Positions 9,292 through 20,772 of a DNA stretch of 55,555 bases are shown piece after piece. The stretch is from Oxalobacteraceae bacterium (GTDB lineage Bacteria; Pseudomonadota; Gammaproteobacteria; Burkholderiales; Burkholderiaceae_D), in assembly GCA_021298975.1 (NCBI GenBank), contig JAJTGC010000026.1, forward strand, positions 1 to 55,555, given 5' to 3'. The notes beneath the pieces were generated by a model, which saw nothing but the letters and a program-made list of their open reading frames with translations, did no database searches and was not told the DNA's origin. Numbering within the stretch: the stretch's first letter is position 1; the number at the start of each line of letters is the position of its first letter. A program made the translations under genes and the position numbers.

Positions 9292-9367
9292 GCGGCTGTA
9301 GCTCAGTGGATAGAGTATTGGCCTCCGAAGCCAAGGGTCGCTGGTTCGATTCCAGCCAGCCGCGCCA
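9292..9367 (+). tRNA. tRNA-Arg (anticodon CCG)
   Basis: A complete 76-base cloverleaf. The acceptor stem GCGGCTG pairs with CAGCCGC, followed by discriminator G and an encoded CCA. The anticodon stem TTGGC/GCCAA encloses the loop CTCCGAA, giving CCG, and the T arm is GCTGG-TTCGATT-CCAGC. The D stem closes with one G-T pair. The 235 bases between it and the phosphoesterase gene hold nothing recognisable. Confidence 0.97.
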
Positions 9368-9602
9368 ACTCTCAACGGGTGTGTTAGCGAGACGTCGTTT
9401 ACATCTCATTCCAGCGTCATGCTGCGCCTTGGGGTTGAATCGGATGGTCTCTACACGGGCGCAGCGCTTGCCGGCTGTGTCAGCGGGGTTTACCGCCTTT
9501 CGGGATGATCCCTGGTTGCCTTCCCATGCCGCTTGCATTATCCGCCGCCGCCTGACCTGCCGGCTCAAACGGATCGCCAGCGGCTGCCAACCCCGCTACG
9601 GG

Positions 9603-10535
9603 TTATTTCTCAGCCCGCATCAATTTAAATTGGAAAGGCGTCGCTGTGTCAGCGGTATCGATGCTGATGAGTACCGCATCCGCCTGACTTTCTCCCGGTA
9701 CCACCACACGCACCAATTGCCGCAGGGGCTTGCCACCGGCATCCTTGAGTGGATTGTCGATCAGGTATTGGTGCGTATCCCCCTGAATCAGCAGTACCGG
9801 CTTTCCCCACGCGGCGACTTCTTGCGCCAGTGCCGCATTCCAGCGCACGAATCCCGAGCCTTTTCGTGGTTCACCGAAAAACGTGTCAGCCTGCATAGCC
9901 AGCACCACTGCGCTATCCATGTGGGTTTTTGCTTCGGCAAAAGTCTCTCGCAGCCACGCGATGTTGGCCTGCTCGCGCGCTGCGAATTCGCTCGACGATG
10001 GCAGACCGGGCTGCAGGTTATTGTTCGAACCCACCAGATGCAAGCTTGCAAAGCGCACGTTGCCTTGCGACCAGCGACGATTTTCTACGAAGGAGGAAAA
10101 AGATTTTTGGCTCGACTGCGTCTGCAACGCCCGTTTTTGTTTGCCCAGACTGTCATTCGAAGAAAAAAACAGCTGACGAATTTTTGCCAGTCGCTCCAGC
10201 GGATCGTAGCGGCCGTTGTTGACTCGGTGGCAGTCTGTCCACTCGTTGTCCCCGGGCGTATAAATCAGCGCGTGATCAAATTGTTCGAACAGCTGTTGCA
10301 CGCTCAGAAAAGTCTCATCCGAGCAGACAGTACTGCCGGATTTGATGTCCCCGACGTGTATCGTGAACGCGGGTGATTGCGCATTAATCTGGTCAATCAG
10401 CGCCGCAAATGCTTCGTGCGGTCCGTAGGGAACGTCGCCAATGGCCGCGAAGGTAAATGACTGGGCGATTCCTGAGCCAGGAATGATCAGCGCGCCTGTC
10501 AACGCCAGGGCGCTGATAATTCTGGAAACAAGCAT
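9603..10535 (-). CDS. Periplasmic metallophosphoesterase
   Basis: A 310-residue calcineurin-like phosphoesterase. Metal-binding blocks are visible: AAIGDVPYG, HVGDIKSG, TPGDNEWTDC and late IQGDTHQY. ATG 10535 gives a clean signal peptide (MLVSRIISALALTG followed by a hydrophobic stretch and SGIAQS), so export is likely; an ATG nine codons upstream is possible. The variant GDNEWTDC pattern, with Cys and an ensuing His-Arg, belongs to a bacterial subgroup of unknown substrate. It is flanked by a tRNA gene and a broken outer-membrane protein gene. Confidence 0.82.
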   Translation of the reverse strand: MLVSRIISALALTGALIIPGSGIAQSFTFAAIGDVPYGPHEAFAALIDQINAQSPAFTIHVGDIKSGSTVCSDETFLSVQQLFEQFDHALIYTPGDNEWTDCHRVNNGRYDPLERLAKIRQLFFSSNDSLGKQKRALQTQSSQKSFSSFVENRRWSQGNVRFASLHLVGSNNNLQPGLPSSSEFAAREQANIAWLRETFAEAKTHMDSAVVLAMQADTFFGEPRKGSGFVRWNAALAQEVAAWGKPVLLIQGDTHQYLIDNPLKDAGGKPLRQLVRVVVPGESQADAVLISIDTADTATPFQFKLMRAEK

Positions 10536-10603
10536 GAGCGGGTCCGGTGATGACACCGGCATCGGAGTGATGCCGAAACGACCCGCTGATTTTACCGAAA
10601 ATT

Positions 10604-11141
10604 TTAGAATCGATAGCCCACCATCACGCGGCCCACCGTCGATGTGGGATGCAAGCGCTCGCTGCTCAATGCAGTGATGTCAGCCGCATCTCCAGCGGTA
10701 GCCTTAAAAACGGTTGCACCGGATGCTTTCCACTTCAACCCTCAGGAACCAGATTTTTTCAAAGATGGTCTGCGTACCGAGTCCGATGCCTGTGCTGCTC
10801 AGGCTGCTTCCACCGGAAAATGGGAGCGGGGCGGCGTTGCCTGTCCCGCCGATGCAGTCAAGCGACAGATCGGACCGGCCACTGACAACCGCTTGATGAT
10901 GCGACAAGAACAAATAGGCTAGCGTGGCGTCGCCAATGCCAAGCGCAAGTTCGAGTGCCACAAACCAGTTTCGCTTGAATCGCCACTCCCGGTCGATTTC
11001 GCTGGCGTAGCCGTTGCAAGCAATCAGCAGAGCATCCGTCGAAAATTGGGTGCTGCCCCCGACATCCTTGCCGGCCTCAATCATCACCACGTACGTGGGC
11101 ACCAATGGGCAAAGATGCCGAACGCAATGGAACGCGTGCAA
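10604..11141 (-). pseudogene. Degraded outer-membrane beta-barrel protein gene
   Basis: The minus strand reads a barrel-like protein (WRFKRNWFVALELALGIG, then TQTIFEKIWFLRVEVE) that stops at 10704. One base shift at the AAA run near 10727-10729 opens another frame that continues ASGATVFKATAGDAAD and ends TVGRVMVGYRF-stop. A terminal aromatic residue on an alternating strand is the hallmark of outer-membrane barrels, so the two pieces are probably one gene split by a single-base indel. No clear signal peptide or start is found at the 5' end, which may also be damaged. A sequencing error could give the same picture. The family is not identified beyond barrel type. Confidence 0.5.
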
Positions 11142-11155
11142 GCATTACGCGCACG

Positions 11156-12097
11156 CTACTTGGTGCGCATCAGGCCCGCCAGTCGCCCGAGATAATCCTG
11201 ACACCGAACGTGGTCGCCCGGCATCACTGCCTGACAGTCCAGTCTGGCACGTGCAAAATCTACATCGCCGACGATAGCCACGGACCAGCCGATGTAACGA
11301 TTGAGCAAGGCGTCCAGTTGCGCCGGATTGGTTTGGGCGCGCCATGCGGTTTCGCTGAGTTGCAGCAAGGCCTGCAGGGGTGCCGGGTCGCGGTACGGTA
11401 TTTGAGCCAGCGTACGAAACAGGGTGGGTGGGTGCTGCCGGTTGTTGTCGACGATGCTGTCAATATCGGACAGGTGCAAGCGACACGATGTTTCGGTATG
11501 GGTGGTCTGGCAGGTGTCACGAATACCGCCAAATACTTTTGACATGGGATAAAGGTAATAATGATCCGGAAGAAAACGCTCGATTACCTGATGTATCCAA
11601 CCCCAGTGCTCGGTGAGCGCCGACTGCAAGGTCCTTGCATCCAGCGTGGTGAGTGCATTGAGCACAGCGCTGTTGCCAGAGGGTAGTTGTGCCGGACGTA
11701 AAAGCACCGGTAGTTTCGTGCCCGACTTCACCGCACCTTCGAGCTTCTGTTTCATTTGAAACGAAAGAAAATCCATCGTCAGGCGACACGCGGCCGGTTC
11801 CTGCTGCTGTGCGCACCGCTGTCGCATCGTGTCGAAAAATACTGACGATGAGGTGACCTTTGCCCGCAATGGCACAAACCTCGCCAGCGTGCGTTCTATC
11901 CGCGGCCAGTCCTGTTGTATCGCTGCCTGAAAAGCCGCGTCGTCGCGCGATAGCAAGGCATCCAGTGGACGAGGGTCTCGATACGGAAGATCGGCCAGTG
12001 ACAGGGTTTGTGCATCAGCCACAGGCAAGAGCCACGTCAGCCAGCCCAGCACCCCAATCAGCAGATATTGCCTTGCAGGCACGCGCATCGCTTTCAC
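11156..12097 (-). CDS. Exported protein with internal repeat, unknown function
   Basis: A 313-residue product with a signal peptide (hydrophobic run YLLIGVLGWLTWLLPVADA, cleaved after about residue 29). The mature part carries related units opening LADLPYRDPRPLDALL (about residue 33) and LAQIPYRDPAPLQALL (about residue 230), with a more divergent middle unit near ALTTLDARTLQSAL. The spacing of cysteine pairs (RQRCAQQQEPAACR, RDTCQTTHTETSCR, LDCQAVMPGDHVRC) also repeats three times, each probably forming a disulfide. I do not recognise the family. It could be a periplasmic helical-repeat protein. It sits between the broken barrel gene and cbbR. Confidence 0.65.
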   Translation of the reverse strand: MKAMRVPARQYLLIGVLGWLTWLLPVADAQTLSLADLPYRDPRPLDALLSRDDAAFQAAIQQDWPRIERTLARFVPLRAKVTSSSVFFDTMRQRCAQQQEPAACRLTMDFLSFQMKQKLEGAVKSGTKLPVLLRPAQLPSGNSAVLNALTTLDARTLQSALTEHWGWIHQVIERFLPDHYYLYPMSKVFGGIRDTCQTTHTETSCRLHLSDIDSIVDNNRQHPPTLFRTLAQIPYRDPAPLQALLQLSETAWRAQTNPAQLDALLNRYIGWSVAIVGDVDFARARLDCQAVMPGDHVRCQDYLGRLAGLMRTK

Positions 12098-12159
12098 CCG
12101 TCCATGAGCATCCAGATCTCATGATCGCCGTAACGAGGCGCTGTGATCTTGAGAAACGT

Positions 12160-13122
12160 CTATCCGGGCGCTAGCGGATGCACCGCCAGATTTGGATACA
12201 AGTCGTCGATGATGGCAGCCCCATGTTCCAGCACAAAGTACCGGAATGCTTCTGCAGCGGACGAAAGGTTCCCCTGGTTGATCGCAACCACATGCCAGGC
12301 GCGCGAGATCGGTGTGTCATCGATATCGAGTATGGCGATCTTGCCGTAGGTTTTTTCCAGGCCAACGGTATGCAGCGAGACGAACGAAATCCCGAGGTTT
12401 GCCATGACGGCCTGTTTAATACTTTCCGTGGAAGACATCTCCATGGACACGCGCGGTGTCAGTCCACGCTCTTGTAAAAAGCGCTCCATGATGACGCGCG
12501 TACCCGACCCTTCTTCCCGCGAAATCAATTCGACTTGATTTAGCGCCTCGGCAGAAATACCCTGTTGTCGCGCCAGCGGGTGATCGGGGCTGGCGATAAA
12601 GGCATGCGGGTGTGGTGCAAAGGCTTCAATGCGCGTATCCAGATCAGCGGGCGTTCTGCCCATGATCGCAATATCGATATCGCCATCACGCAGCATCTCG
12701 ATCATCTGATCGCGGTTGCGCACCTCGATTTTGATTTGCAGGCCGAAATGCTCTTCGCGAAAGCGTGACAGCAGCTGCGGCACAAAATATTTTGCGGTGC
12801 TGACCAGACCGATTTTCAGCGTGCCACCCTGCGAGCCGCGCAGCTTGGAAAGCATGACTTCGGCGTCACGCAGGTTTACAGCGACGCGCTTGACGTATAC
12901 CAGAAAGTACTCGCCGGCTGTGGTGAGCTCCACCCGCCGGCCCACCCGCGAGAACAGCGCTACCTCCAGATCGGCCTCGAGTTCCTTGATTTGCATCGAA
13001 ATGGCCGGCGCAGTCAGATTTAATTCTATTGCCGCTTTGCTAAAACTGGCATGGCGCGCCGCACTCAAAAAAATACGCAATTGGCGCATGCTCAGGTTTC
13101 TGAGTAGTTTTAGGCTTTTCAT
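12160..13122 (-). CDS. cbbR: LysR-type Calvin cycle regulator CbbR
   Basis: A 320-residue LysR regulator with an N-terminal winged helix-turn-helix (MRQLRIFLSAARHASFSKAA, then LNLTAPAISMQIKELE) and a C-terminal inducer-binding domain. It is divergent from cbbLS, the standard position of CbbR, which activates the cbb operon in response to metabolites such as RuBP, ATP or NADPH in relatives. ATG 13122 (MKSLKLLRNL) is preferred over one 12 codons upstream because it fits the family N terminus. The shared 200-base intergenic region should hold its operator. Confidence 0.92.
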   Translation of the reverse strand: MKSLKLLRNLSMRQLRIFLSAARHASFSKAAIELNLTAPAISMQIKELEADLEVALFSRVGRRVELTTAGEYFLVYVKRVAVNLRDAEVMLSKLRGSQGGTLKIGLVSTAKYFVPQLLSRFREEHFGLQIKIEVRNRDQMIEMLRDGDIDIAIMGRTPADLDTRIEAFAPHPHAFIASPDHPLARQQGISAEALNQVELISREEGSGTRVIMERFLQERGLTPRVSMEMSSTESIKQAVMANLGISFVSLHTVGLEKTYGKIAILDIDDTPISRAWHVVAINQGNLSSAAEAFRYFVLEHGAAIIDDLYPNLAVHPLAPG

Positions 13123-14807
<1,685 letters not shown>

Positions 14808-14834
14808 ATCAGAGACCTTACAAGGAGCATCACC

Positions 14835-15257
14835 ATGCGCATCACACAAGGACAATTTTCCTTCCTGCCGGATCTGACCGACGACGAGATCCGCGCCCAA
14901 ATTGATTACGCCATCGGCAAGGGCTGGGCGGTGTCCGTCGAATGGACCGACGATCCGCACCCGCGCAACTGCTACTGGAACATGTGGGGTATTCCCATGT
15001 TTCAGATCAAGGATGGCGCAGCAGCACTGTACGAAGTCAATGCCTGCCGCAAAGCGAATCCCGACGTGTACATCAAGGTCAATGCCTTCGATAACACGCG
15101 TGGCGTCGAGTCGATGGTCATGAGCTTCATCGTTCAGCGTCCGGCGCACGAGCCTGGCTTCGGGTTGCAGCGTACCGAAGCAGCAGGTCGCACCATTCGG
15201 TACACGACAGTGAGCTATGCCACGCAGCGCCCGAGTGGCGAACGTTACTCATCCTAA
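14835..15257 (+). CDS. cbbS: RuBisCO small subunit, red-type form I
   Basis: A 140-residue small subunit starting [19 protein letters not shown], with the red-type C-terminal extension ([18 protein letters not shown]) that forms the beta-hairpin lining the central pore of form IC/ID enzymes. It begins 27 bases after cbbL with an AAGGAG ribosome site and pairs with CbbL as L8S8. Confidence 0.97.
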   Translation: MRITQGQFSFLPDLTDDEIRAQIDYAIGKGWAVSVEWTDDPHPRNCYWNMWGIPMFQIKDGAAALYEVNACRKANPDVYIKVNAFDNTRGVESMVMSFIVQRPAHEPGFGLQRTEAAGRTIRYTTVSYATQRPSGERYSS

Positions 15258-15272
15258 GACCGGAGCCCCCTC

Positions 15273-16184
15273 ATGAATGCGCCCACATCGCCATCTTCGA
15301 TCGACCTGCAGCAAATACTGCGCGACGCCGAGGTACAGCCCGTCATTGATCAGCTTGAAAATGAATTGATCGGATTGGCGCCGGTGAAGGCGCGCATTCG
15401 TGAAATCGCCGCCTTTCTTGTGGTCTCGCGCGCGCGCGCGGCCATGGGTCTGGAGGCGGCCACCCCCAGCCTGCATATGTGTTTTACCGGTAATCCCGGT
15501 ACGGGAAAAACCACCGTTGCCTTGCGCATGGCGGAAATTCTTCATCGCCTCGGGTATGTACGCAAAGGCCATGTCATCTCGGTCACACGCGATGATCTGG
15601 TGGGTCAGTACATCGGTCACACGGCGCCCAAGACCAAGGAAATTCTCAAAAAAGCCATGGGTGGCGTGCTCTTCATTGATGAAGCCTACTATCTTTATCG
15701 CCCTGAAAATGAGCGTGATTATGGTCAGGAAGCCATCGAAATTCTTTTGCAAGTGATGGAAAATCATCGCGATGATCTGGTGGTGATTTTGGCGGGTTAC
15801 AAAGACCGGATGGATACCTTCTTCCAGTCCAATCCGGGGATGTCGTCGCGCATTGCCCATCACATTGATTTTCCCGACTACGGTGAGCCCGAGCTTTTGC
15901 AAATCGCCGGAAAAATGGTCGGTGCAATGAACTATCGCCTTGATGACGATGCCCGAAAAGCGATGGATGAATATATCCATTTGCGGCGCCAGCAGCCTCA
16001 TTTTGCGAACGCGCGATCGATACGCAACGCGCTTGATCGGGCGCGGCTGCGTCAGGCAAACCGCTTGTTTCAGCTGGCCACGCAGGGTTCGGTCAGCGTA
16101 ACCGCCGATGATTTGTCGACCCTCAGTGGCGCCGATATTCGTGCATCCCGGGTCTTCACTGGCGGACTGGCAGAAAAAAAATAA
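15273..16184 (+). CDS. cbbX: Red-type RuBisCO activase CbbX (AAA+ ATPase)
   Basis: A 303-residue AAA+ protein with Walker [10 protein letters not shown] (near residue 74), Walker [12 protein letters not shown], and the arginine-rich [14 protein letters not shown] segment. CbbX pulls on the extended C terminus of red-type CbbL and removes inhibitory sugar phosphates using ATP, with RuBP as effector. It sits directly after cbbLS, the standard order for red-type operons, with a 15-base gap. Confidence 0.96.
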   Translation: MNAPTSPSSIDLQQILRDAEVQPVIDQLENELIGLAPVKARIREIAAFLVVSRARAAMGLEAATPSLHMCFTGNPGTGKTTVALRMAEILHRLGYVRKGHVISVTRDDLVGQYIGHTAPKTKEILKKAMGGVLFIDEAYYLYRPENERDYGQEAIEILLQVMENHRDDLVVILAGYKDRMDTFFQSNPGMSSRIAHHIDFPDYGEPELLQIAGKMVGAMNYRLDDDARKAMDEYIHLRRQQPHFANARSIRNALDRARLRQANRLFQLATQGSVSVTADDLSTLSGADIRASRVFTGGLAEKK

Positions 16185-16196
16185 ACAGGAGGCACT

Positions 16197-17264
16197 ATGC
16201 ATCAAGGCCGCACGACGTTATCGAAGTTCCTGATCCAACAGCTCAAGGGTGCGCCCGAGCAAAGTGATCTGGCCGCGTTGCTGGTGGATATCGCCGCAGC
16301 CGTCAAGGCCATCTCGGCCATGACGGCCAAAGGTGAACTGGGCGGTGTGCTGGGTAGCTTGGACAGCACCAATGTGCAGGGCGAGACACAGAAAAAACTC
16401 GATGTCATGGCTGATCGGGCCTTCATCAACACCTTCTCGATGGGCGGTCTGGTGGCCGGCCTTGCGTCCGAAGAAAACGACGATCCTATCGAAATCGATC
16501 CGCAGGACGGCAGCGGCCGTTTTCTTGCGGTGTTCGATCCGCTGGACGGCTCTTCCAATATCGATGTGAATGTCTCCGTCGGTTCCATATTTTCAGTGCT
16601 GCGTGCGCCTGAAGGCCGCGCGCCTGTGATGGCTGACTATCTGCGTCCCGGCAGCCATCAACTCGCTGCGGGCTATGCGATCTACGGTCCTTCCACGATG
16701 TTTGTGTTGACGGTCGGTAAAGGCACGCACGGCTTCACACTGGACCGCGAAGTGGGTAATTTCATCCTCACCCATCCGCACATGCAGATTCCCGAAGACA
16801 CCAGCGAGTTCGCGATCAATGCCAGCAACGAGCGCTTCTGGGAGCCGCCGGTGCAGCGCTATGTCCTCGAGTGCAAGAACGGCCGCACCGATGTGCGCGA
16901 GCGCGATTTCAACATGCGCTGGATCGCCAGCATGGTGGCAGATATTCATCGCATCCTCATGCGTGGTGGTGTCTTCATGTACCCGCGTGACACCAAAGAC
17001 CCGTCCAAGGCGGGTCGCTTGCGTCTGATGTACGAGGCCAATCCAATGAGCTATGTGGTGGAGCAGGCGGGGGGCATTGGTTCAACCGGACGTGTGCGCA
17101 TTCTCGATATCGAACCCGAGCAGATTCATCAGCGCGTGCCTGTCATCATCGGCTCGCGCAATGAAGTCGAGCGACTCGAGCGCTATCACCGCGACTACGA
17201 CAGTGGGGTCGATGAAAAATACAGTTCGCCACTGTTTCAGGAACGCTCACTGTTTGCGAGCTGA
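16197..17264 (+). CDS. cbbF: Fructose-1,6-bisphosphatase class I
   Basis: A 355-residue class I FBPase. The metal-binding block DPLDGSSNID near residue 118 and SMGGLVAGLASEE upstream are intact, and the substrate site GGVFMYPRDTKD is seen near 260. It hydrolyses fructose 1,6-bisphosphate, and in relatives also sedoheptulose 1,7-bisphosphate, in the regenerative phase of the Calvin cycle. It follows cbbX by 12 bases with an AGGAGG ribosome site. No glpX-type enzyme is seen in the operon. Confidence 0.95.
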   Translation: MHQGRTTLSKFLIQQLKGAPEQSDLAALLVDIAAAVKAISAMTAKGELGGVLGSLDSTNVQGETQKKLDVMADRAFINTFSMGGLVAGLASEENDDPIEIDPQDGSGRFLAVFDPLDGSSNIDVNVSVGSIFSVLRAPEGRAPVMADYLRPGSHQLAAGYAIYGPSTMFVLTVGKGTHGFTLDREVGNFILTHPHMQIPEDTSEFAINASNERFWEPPVQRYVLECKNGRTDVRERDFNMRWIASMVADIHRILMRGGVFMYPRDTKDPSKAGRLRLMYEANPMSYVVEQAGGIGSTGRVRILDIEPEQIHQRVPVIIGSRNEVERLERYHRDYDSGVDEKYSSPLFQERSLFAS

Positions 17265-17314
17265 TCGCCGTGAGGCCGTGGCTGCCATGAAAATTCAATT
17301 CTCAGGAGACCTCT

Positions 17315-18187
17315 GTGTCGGTTAAACATCCCATCGTCGCCATCACCGGTTCCTCGGGTGCAGGCACGACCACGGTCATGAAAAGCTTTCAGCACATCTT
17401 CCGCCGCGAACAGATCAAGGCGCAGATTCTGGAAGGCGATTCCATGCATCGCTACAACCGCATGGAAATGCGCGAGGAAATGAAAAAGCAGCAGGCGGCG
17501 GGCAATTCGGCCTACAGCCACTTCAGTCCTGACGCCAACATTCTGGCTGAGCTCGCCAGTACGTTTCAGAAATTTGGCGAGACGGGATCAGGGCGCGTGC
17601 GCAAGTACATACACGACGACATCGAAGCGGCGCAATTCAATCAGCCGCCGGGCACCTTCACGCCCTGGCAGGAAATGGAAGCAGGCGCCGAGCTCTTGTT
17701 TTATGAAGGCCTGCATGGCGGTTACGTCGGCGATGATGCTGATGTGGCAAAGCATGTGGATTTGCTGGTGGGCGTTGTACCGATCATTAATCTCGAGTGG
17801 ATACAAAAGCTGCACCGCGATCAGAACATGCGCGGCTATTCACAGGACGCGGTGATGGATACGATCTTGCGACGCATGCCGGATTACACCCGTCATATTT
17901 GCCCGCAATTCTCGCGCACGCATGTCAATTTTCAGCGCGTCCCGACCGTCGATACTTCCAACCCTTTTATCGCCAAAGATATTCCGAGTGCGGATGAAAG
18001 TATGGTGGTGATTCGGTTCACCAATCCCAAGGGCATTGATTTTCCCTACCTGATGTCCATGATCGAGCGTTCGTGGATGACGCGCCCGAACACCTTTGTT
18101 ATTCCAGGCGGAAAAATGGGACTGGCGATGCAATTGATTTTCACGCCGATGATCTTGCGTTTGATGGACAGAAAGCGGCGGCTGTAA
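17315..18187 (+). CDS. cbbP: Phosphoribulokinase
   Basis: A 290-residue class I (proteobacterial) phosphoribulokinase with the P-loop GSSGAGTTTV near residues 12-21 and the catalytic-block GDSMHRYNR. It makes ribulose 1,5-bisphosphate from ribulose 5-phosphate and ATP. The start is GTG 17315 with CAGGAGAC just upstream. It follows the FBPase gene by 50 bases. Confidence 0.96.
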   Translation: MSVKHPIVAITGSSGAGTTTVMKSFQHIFRREQIKAQILEGDSMHRYNRMEMREEMKKQQAAGNSAYSHFSPDANILAELASTFQKFGETGSGRVRKYIHDDIEAAQFNQPPGTFTPWQEMEAGAELLFYEGLHGGYVGDDADVAKHVDLLVGVVPIINLEWIQKLHRDQNMRGYSQDAVMDTILRRMPDYTRHICPQFSRTHVNFQRVPTVDTSNPFIAKDIPSADESMVVIRFTNPKGIDFPYLMSMIERSWMTRPNTFVIPGGKMGLAMQLIFTPMILRLMDRKRRL

Positions 18188-18274
18188 GCAGGGCTGCTTG
18201 TATTTCAACTACGGCATTTCAGCGCGCGCTGGGAGGCCGTCAGCGCCACAATCAATTCGGAACAAGGCCTCACT

Positions 18275-20060
18275 ATGCAATCCACTCAAACCAGCGCCAG
18301 AGAACTCGCCAATGCCATTCGCTTTCTTGCGATTGATGCGGTCAACAAAGCCAAGTCGGGTCATCCGGGTGCGCCCATGGGCATGGCCGATATCGCTGAA
18401 GTTTTGTGGCGCCATCACCTCAGGCACAATCCAACCAACCCGCACTGGGTCAACCGCGATCGCTTTGTGCTTTCCAATGGTCACGGCTCCATGTTGATCT
18501 ATGCGTTGCTGCATTTGACAGGTTACGAACTCAGCATCGACGATCTCAAGCAATTCCGTCAGCTGCACAGCAAGACACCCGGTCATCCGGAAGTCGACAT
18601 CACCCCCGGCGTCGAAACCACCACCGGGCCACTGGGTCAGGGCTTGGCGAACGCCGTCGGCATGGCGCTCGCCGAAAAAATCCTCGCGCGTCGTTTCAAT
18701 CGCAGCGGTCACACCATCGTGGACCACCGTACTTGGGTATTTCTCGGTGACGGCTGTTTGATGGAAGGTGTCAGCCATGAAGCCTGTTCATTGGCTGGCG
18801 TGTGGGGACTCGACAAGCTGGTCTGCTTCTACGACGACAATGGCATTTCCATCGATGGTCATGTCGCGGGTTGGTTCCGCGACGATACTGCCGCACGCTT
18901 TCGTGCGTATGGCTGGCATGTCATCGGTCCCATCGATGGCCATGATGCCAACGCTGTAGACAAAACCACTCAGGAAGCCAAGCAGGTCATCGGTAAACCG
19001 ACACTCATCATTTGTCGCACCCAGATCGGTTGGGGCTCACCCAACATGGTGGGTACCCACGATGTGCATGGTGCGCCGCTCGGTGACAAAGAAACGGAAG
19101 CCACGCGCGCTGCGCTGCATTGGCCACACGGCCCCTTCGAGATACCCGACGCATCGCGCAGCGCATGGAATGCGCAAGCCACCGGCATCGCCCTTGAAGC
19201 CAAATGGCAGCATGATTTCAGCGCCTACGCCAAAGCGCATCCGGAGTTGGCGGCAGAATTTTTGCGCGTCACCCAACGTGAATTGCCCGGCGACTGGCCC
19301 GAACTGAAACAGTCGCTGCATGCGCTGGCCAAAAGCATTACCGCCGCCACAGCCAGCCGCAAATCCAGCCAGCAAATGCTGGACCTGCTGGTAGCCGGCA
19401 TGCCGGAGCTGCTGGGCGGCTCGGCAGACCTGACGGGCTCCAACCTTACTGCGGGCAAAACCAGTCGCGCCTGGCATGATCACCAGGACGGTGATGCCAA
19501 CTATATGTCGTATGGCGTGCGCGAATTTGGTATGGCCGCGATCATGAACGGTGTGGTGCTGCATGGCGGACTCGTCCCTTATGGCGGCACCTTTGCGGTA
19601 TTTTCAGATTACATGCGCAATGGCATGCGCATGAGTGCGCTGATGAGACAGCGTGTGATTTATGTACTCACCCATGACTCGATTGGTCTTGGCGAAGACG
19701 GGCTACGTGCTGTCCGATTGCGACGGCGCGCCCGAGGCGGTGCTGATTGCTACCGGTTCGGAAGTGATGCTCGCGATGGAAGCGCAGCAAACACTCAAGG
19801 CCCAGGGCAGGCAGGTGCGCGTGGTTTCCATGCCGTGTACTGCGCGCTTTGATGCGCAATCGATCGGCTATCAGCAGCAGGTTTTGCCGGAGGGCGTGCG
19901 TCGCATCGCCATTGAAGCCGGTCATCCGGATTACTGGCGCAAGTATGTGGGCTTGTCGGGCGCGGTGATCGGCCTTGCACGTTTTGGTGAATCTGCACCC
20001 GCGGCACAGGTGTACGAGACCCTGGGTATCACCAGTGCGCAAATTGTTGCGGCTGTCTGA
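18275..20060 (+). pseudogene. cbbT: Transketolase, broken by an internal deletion
   Basis: The 5' reading frame encodes a normal N-terminal and middle region: TPP-binding [23 protein letters not shown], then DLTGSNLT and [11 protein letters not shown]. Immediately after that last motif the frame changes. A second frame (from about 19690) resumes [23 protein letters not shown] and runs to the stop at 20060. The usual segment between them (PTHQPVEHLASLR and the following 60-70 residues) is missing, so about 200 bases have been lost out of frame near 19697. The two pieces cannot give a full transketolase. Either this copy is dead and another serves the cycle, or the junction is an assembly error. 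The gene lies in an otherwise intact cbb operon. Confidence 0.85.
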
Positions 20061-20069
20061 GGAGAAAAA

Positions 20070-20726
20070 ATGGCACTCGTAATGTATGACCTTGATGGCA
20101 CCCTGCTCGATACTGCAGGTGAAATCGGCGAGGCCGCTAATCTTACGCTCGCTGATTTCAATCATGGCCGTGTCAGTGACGACCAGGTGCGCAGCTGGAT
20201 AGGGCATGGCACCGGCTGGCTGATGAAAACCGCCTGGCAGCACACCGAAGGCGCCGATGTCGATCCTTGGGACCAAGTGATGGCGCGTTTCACGCATCAT
20301 TATGAAATCACAGCTGGCACCACCAGTACGGCGTTCCCGTATGTGCTCGAGACACTTCAAAAAGCGCGTGACTATGGCGTCAAGCAAGCCATTATTACCA
20401 ACAAAGAGCGCCGTTTCACGGACCGCATATTGGAAATGCACGGTTTGCACAATGCGTTTGAGCTGGTCATTTGCGGCGACACGCTGGCCGTAAAAAAACC
20501 CAACCCCGGTGTCATTGATCACTGCCTTGCCACGCTGGGCGCAACGCATGGCGAGTCACTGTTCGTCGGCGACTCCGAGATCGATGTGGCGACTGCCAAA
20601 GCGGCTGGTGTCGTCTGCTGGGCTGTGCCTTATGGCTACAACATGGGCCGTCCGATTGCCGATGCGATGCCGGACCGCATCGTGCCCGACATTCGTGAAG
20701 TGCCGAATTACTTCCGGCATCTCTGA
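20070..20726 (+). CDS. cbbZ: Phosphoglycolate phosphatase CbbZ
   Basis: A 218-residue HAD phosphatase: motif I YDLDGTLLDT, motif II ITNKER, motif III lysine in KKPNPG, and motif IV VGDSEIDV. It removes phosphate from 2-phosphoglycolate, the product of RuBisCO oxygenation. It starts 10 bases after tkt with GAGGAG upstream. Gph-type enzymes look alike; the operon position supports the CbbZ role. Confidence 0.92.
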   Translation: MALVMYDLDGTLLDTAGEIGEAANLTLADFNHGRVSDDQVRSWIGHGTGWLMKTAWQHTEGADVDPWDQVMARFTHHYEITAGTTSTAFPYVLETLQKARDYGVKQAIITNKERRFTDRILEMHGLHNAFELVICGDTLAVKKPNPGVIDHCLATLGATHGESLFVGDSEIDVATAKAAGVVCWAVPYGYNMGRPIADAMPDRIVPDIREVPNYFRHL

Positions 20727-20772
20727 CGTCCACTTTCAGCCACATTTAAAAAATATCTTCTGAGGAAATACC

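Noticed and set aside
9234-10376. Plus-strand open frame over tRNA-Arg and the phosphoesterase
   Set aside because: Crosses the tRNA gene and is antisense to a clear metallophosphoesterase.
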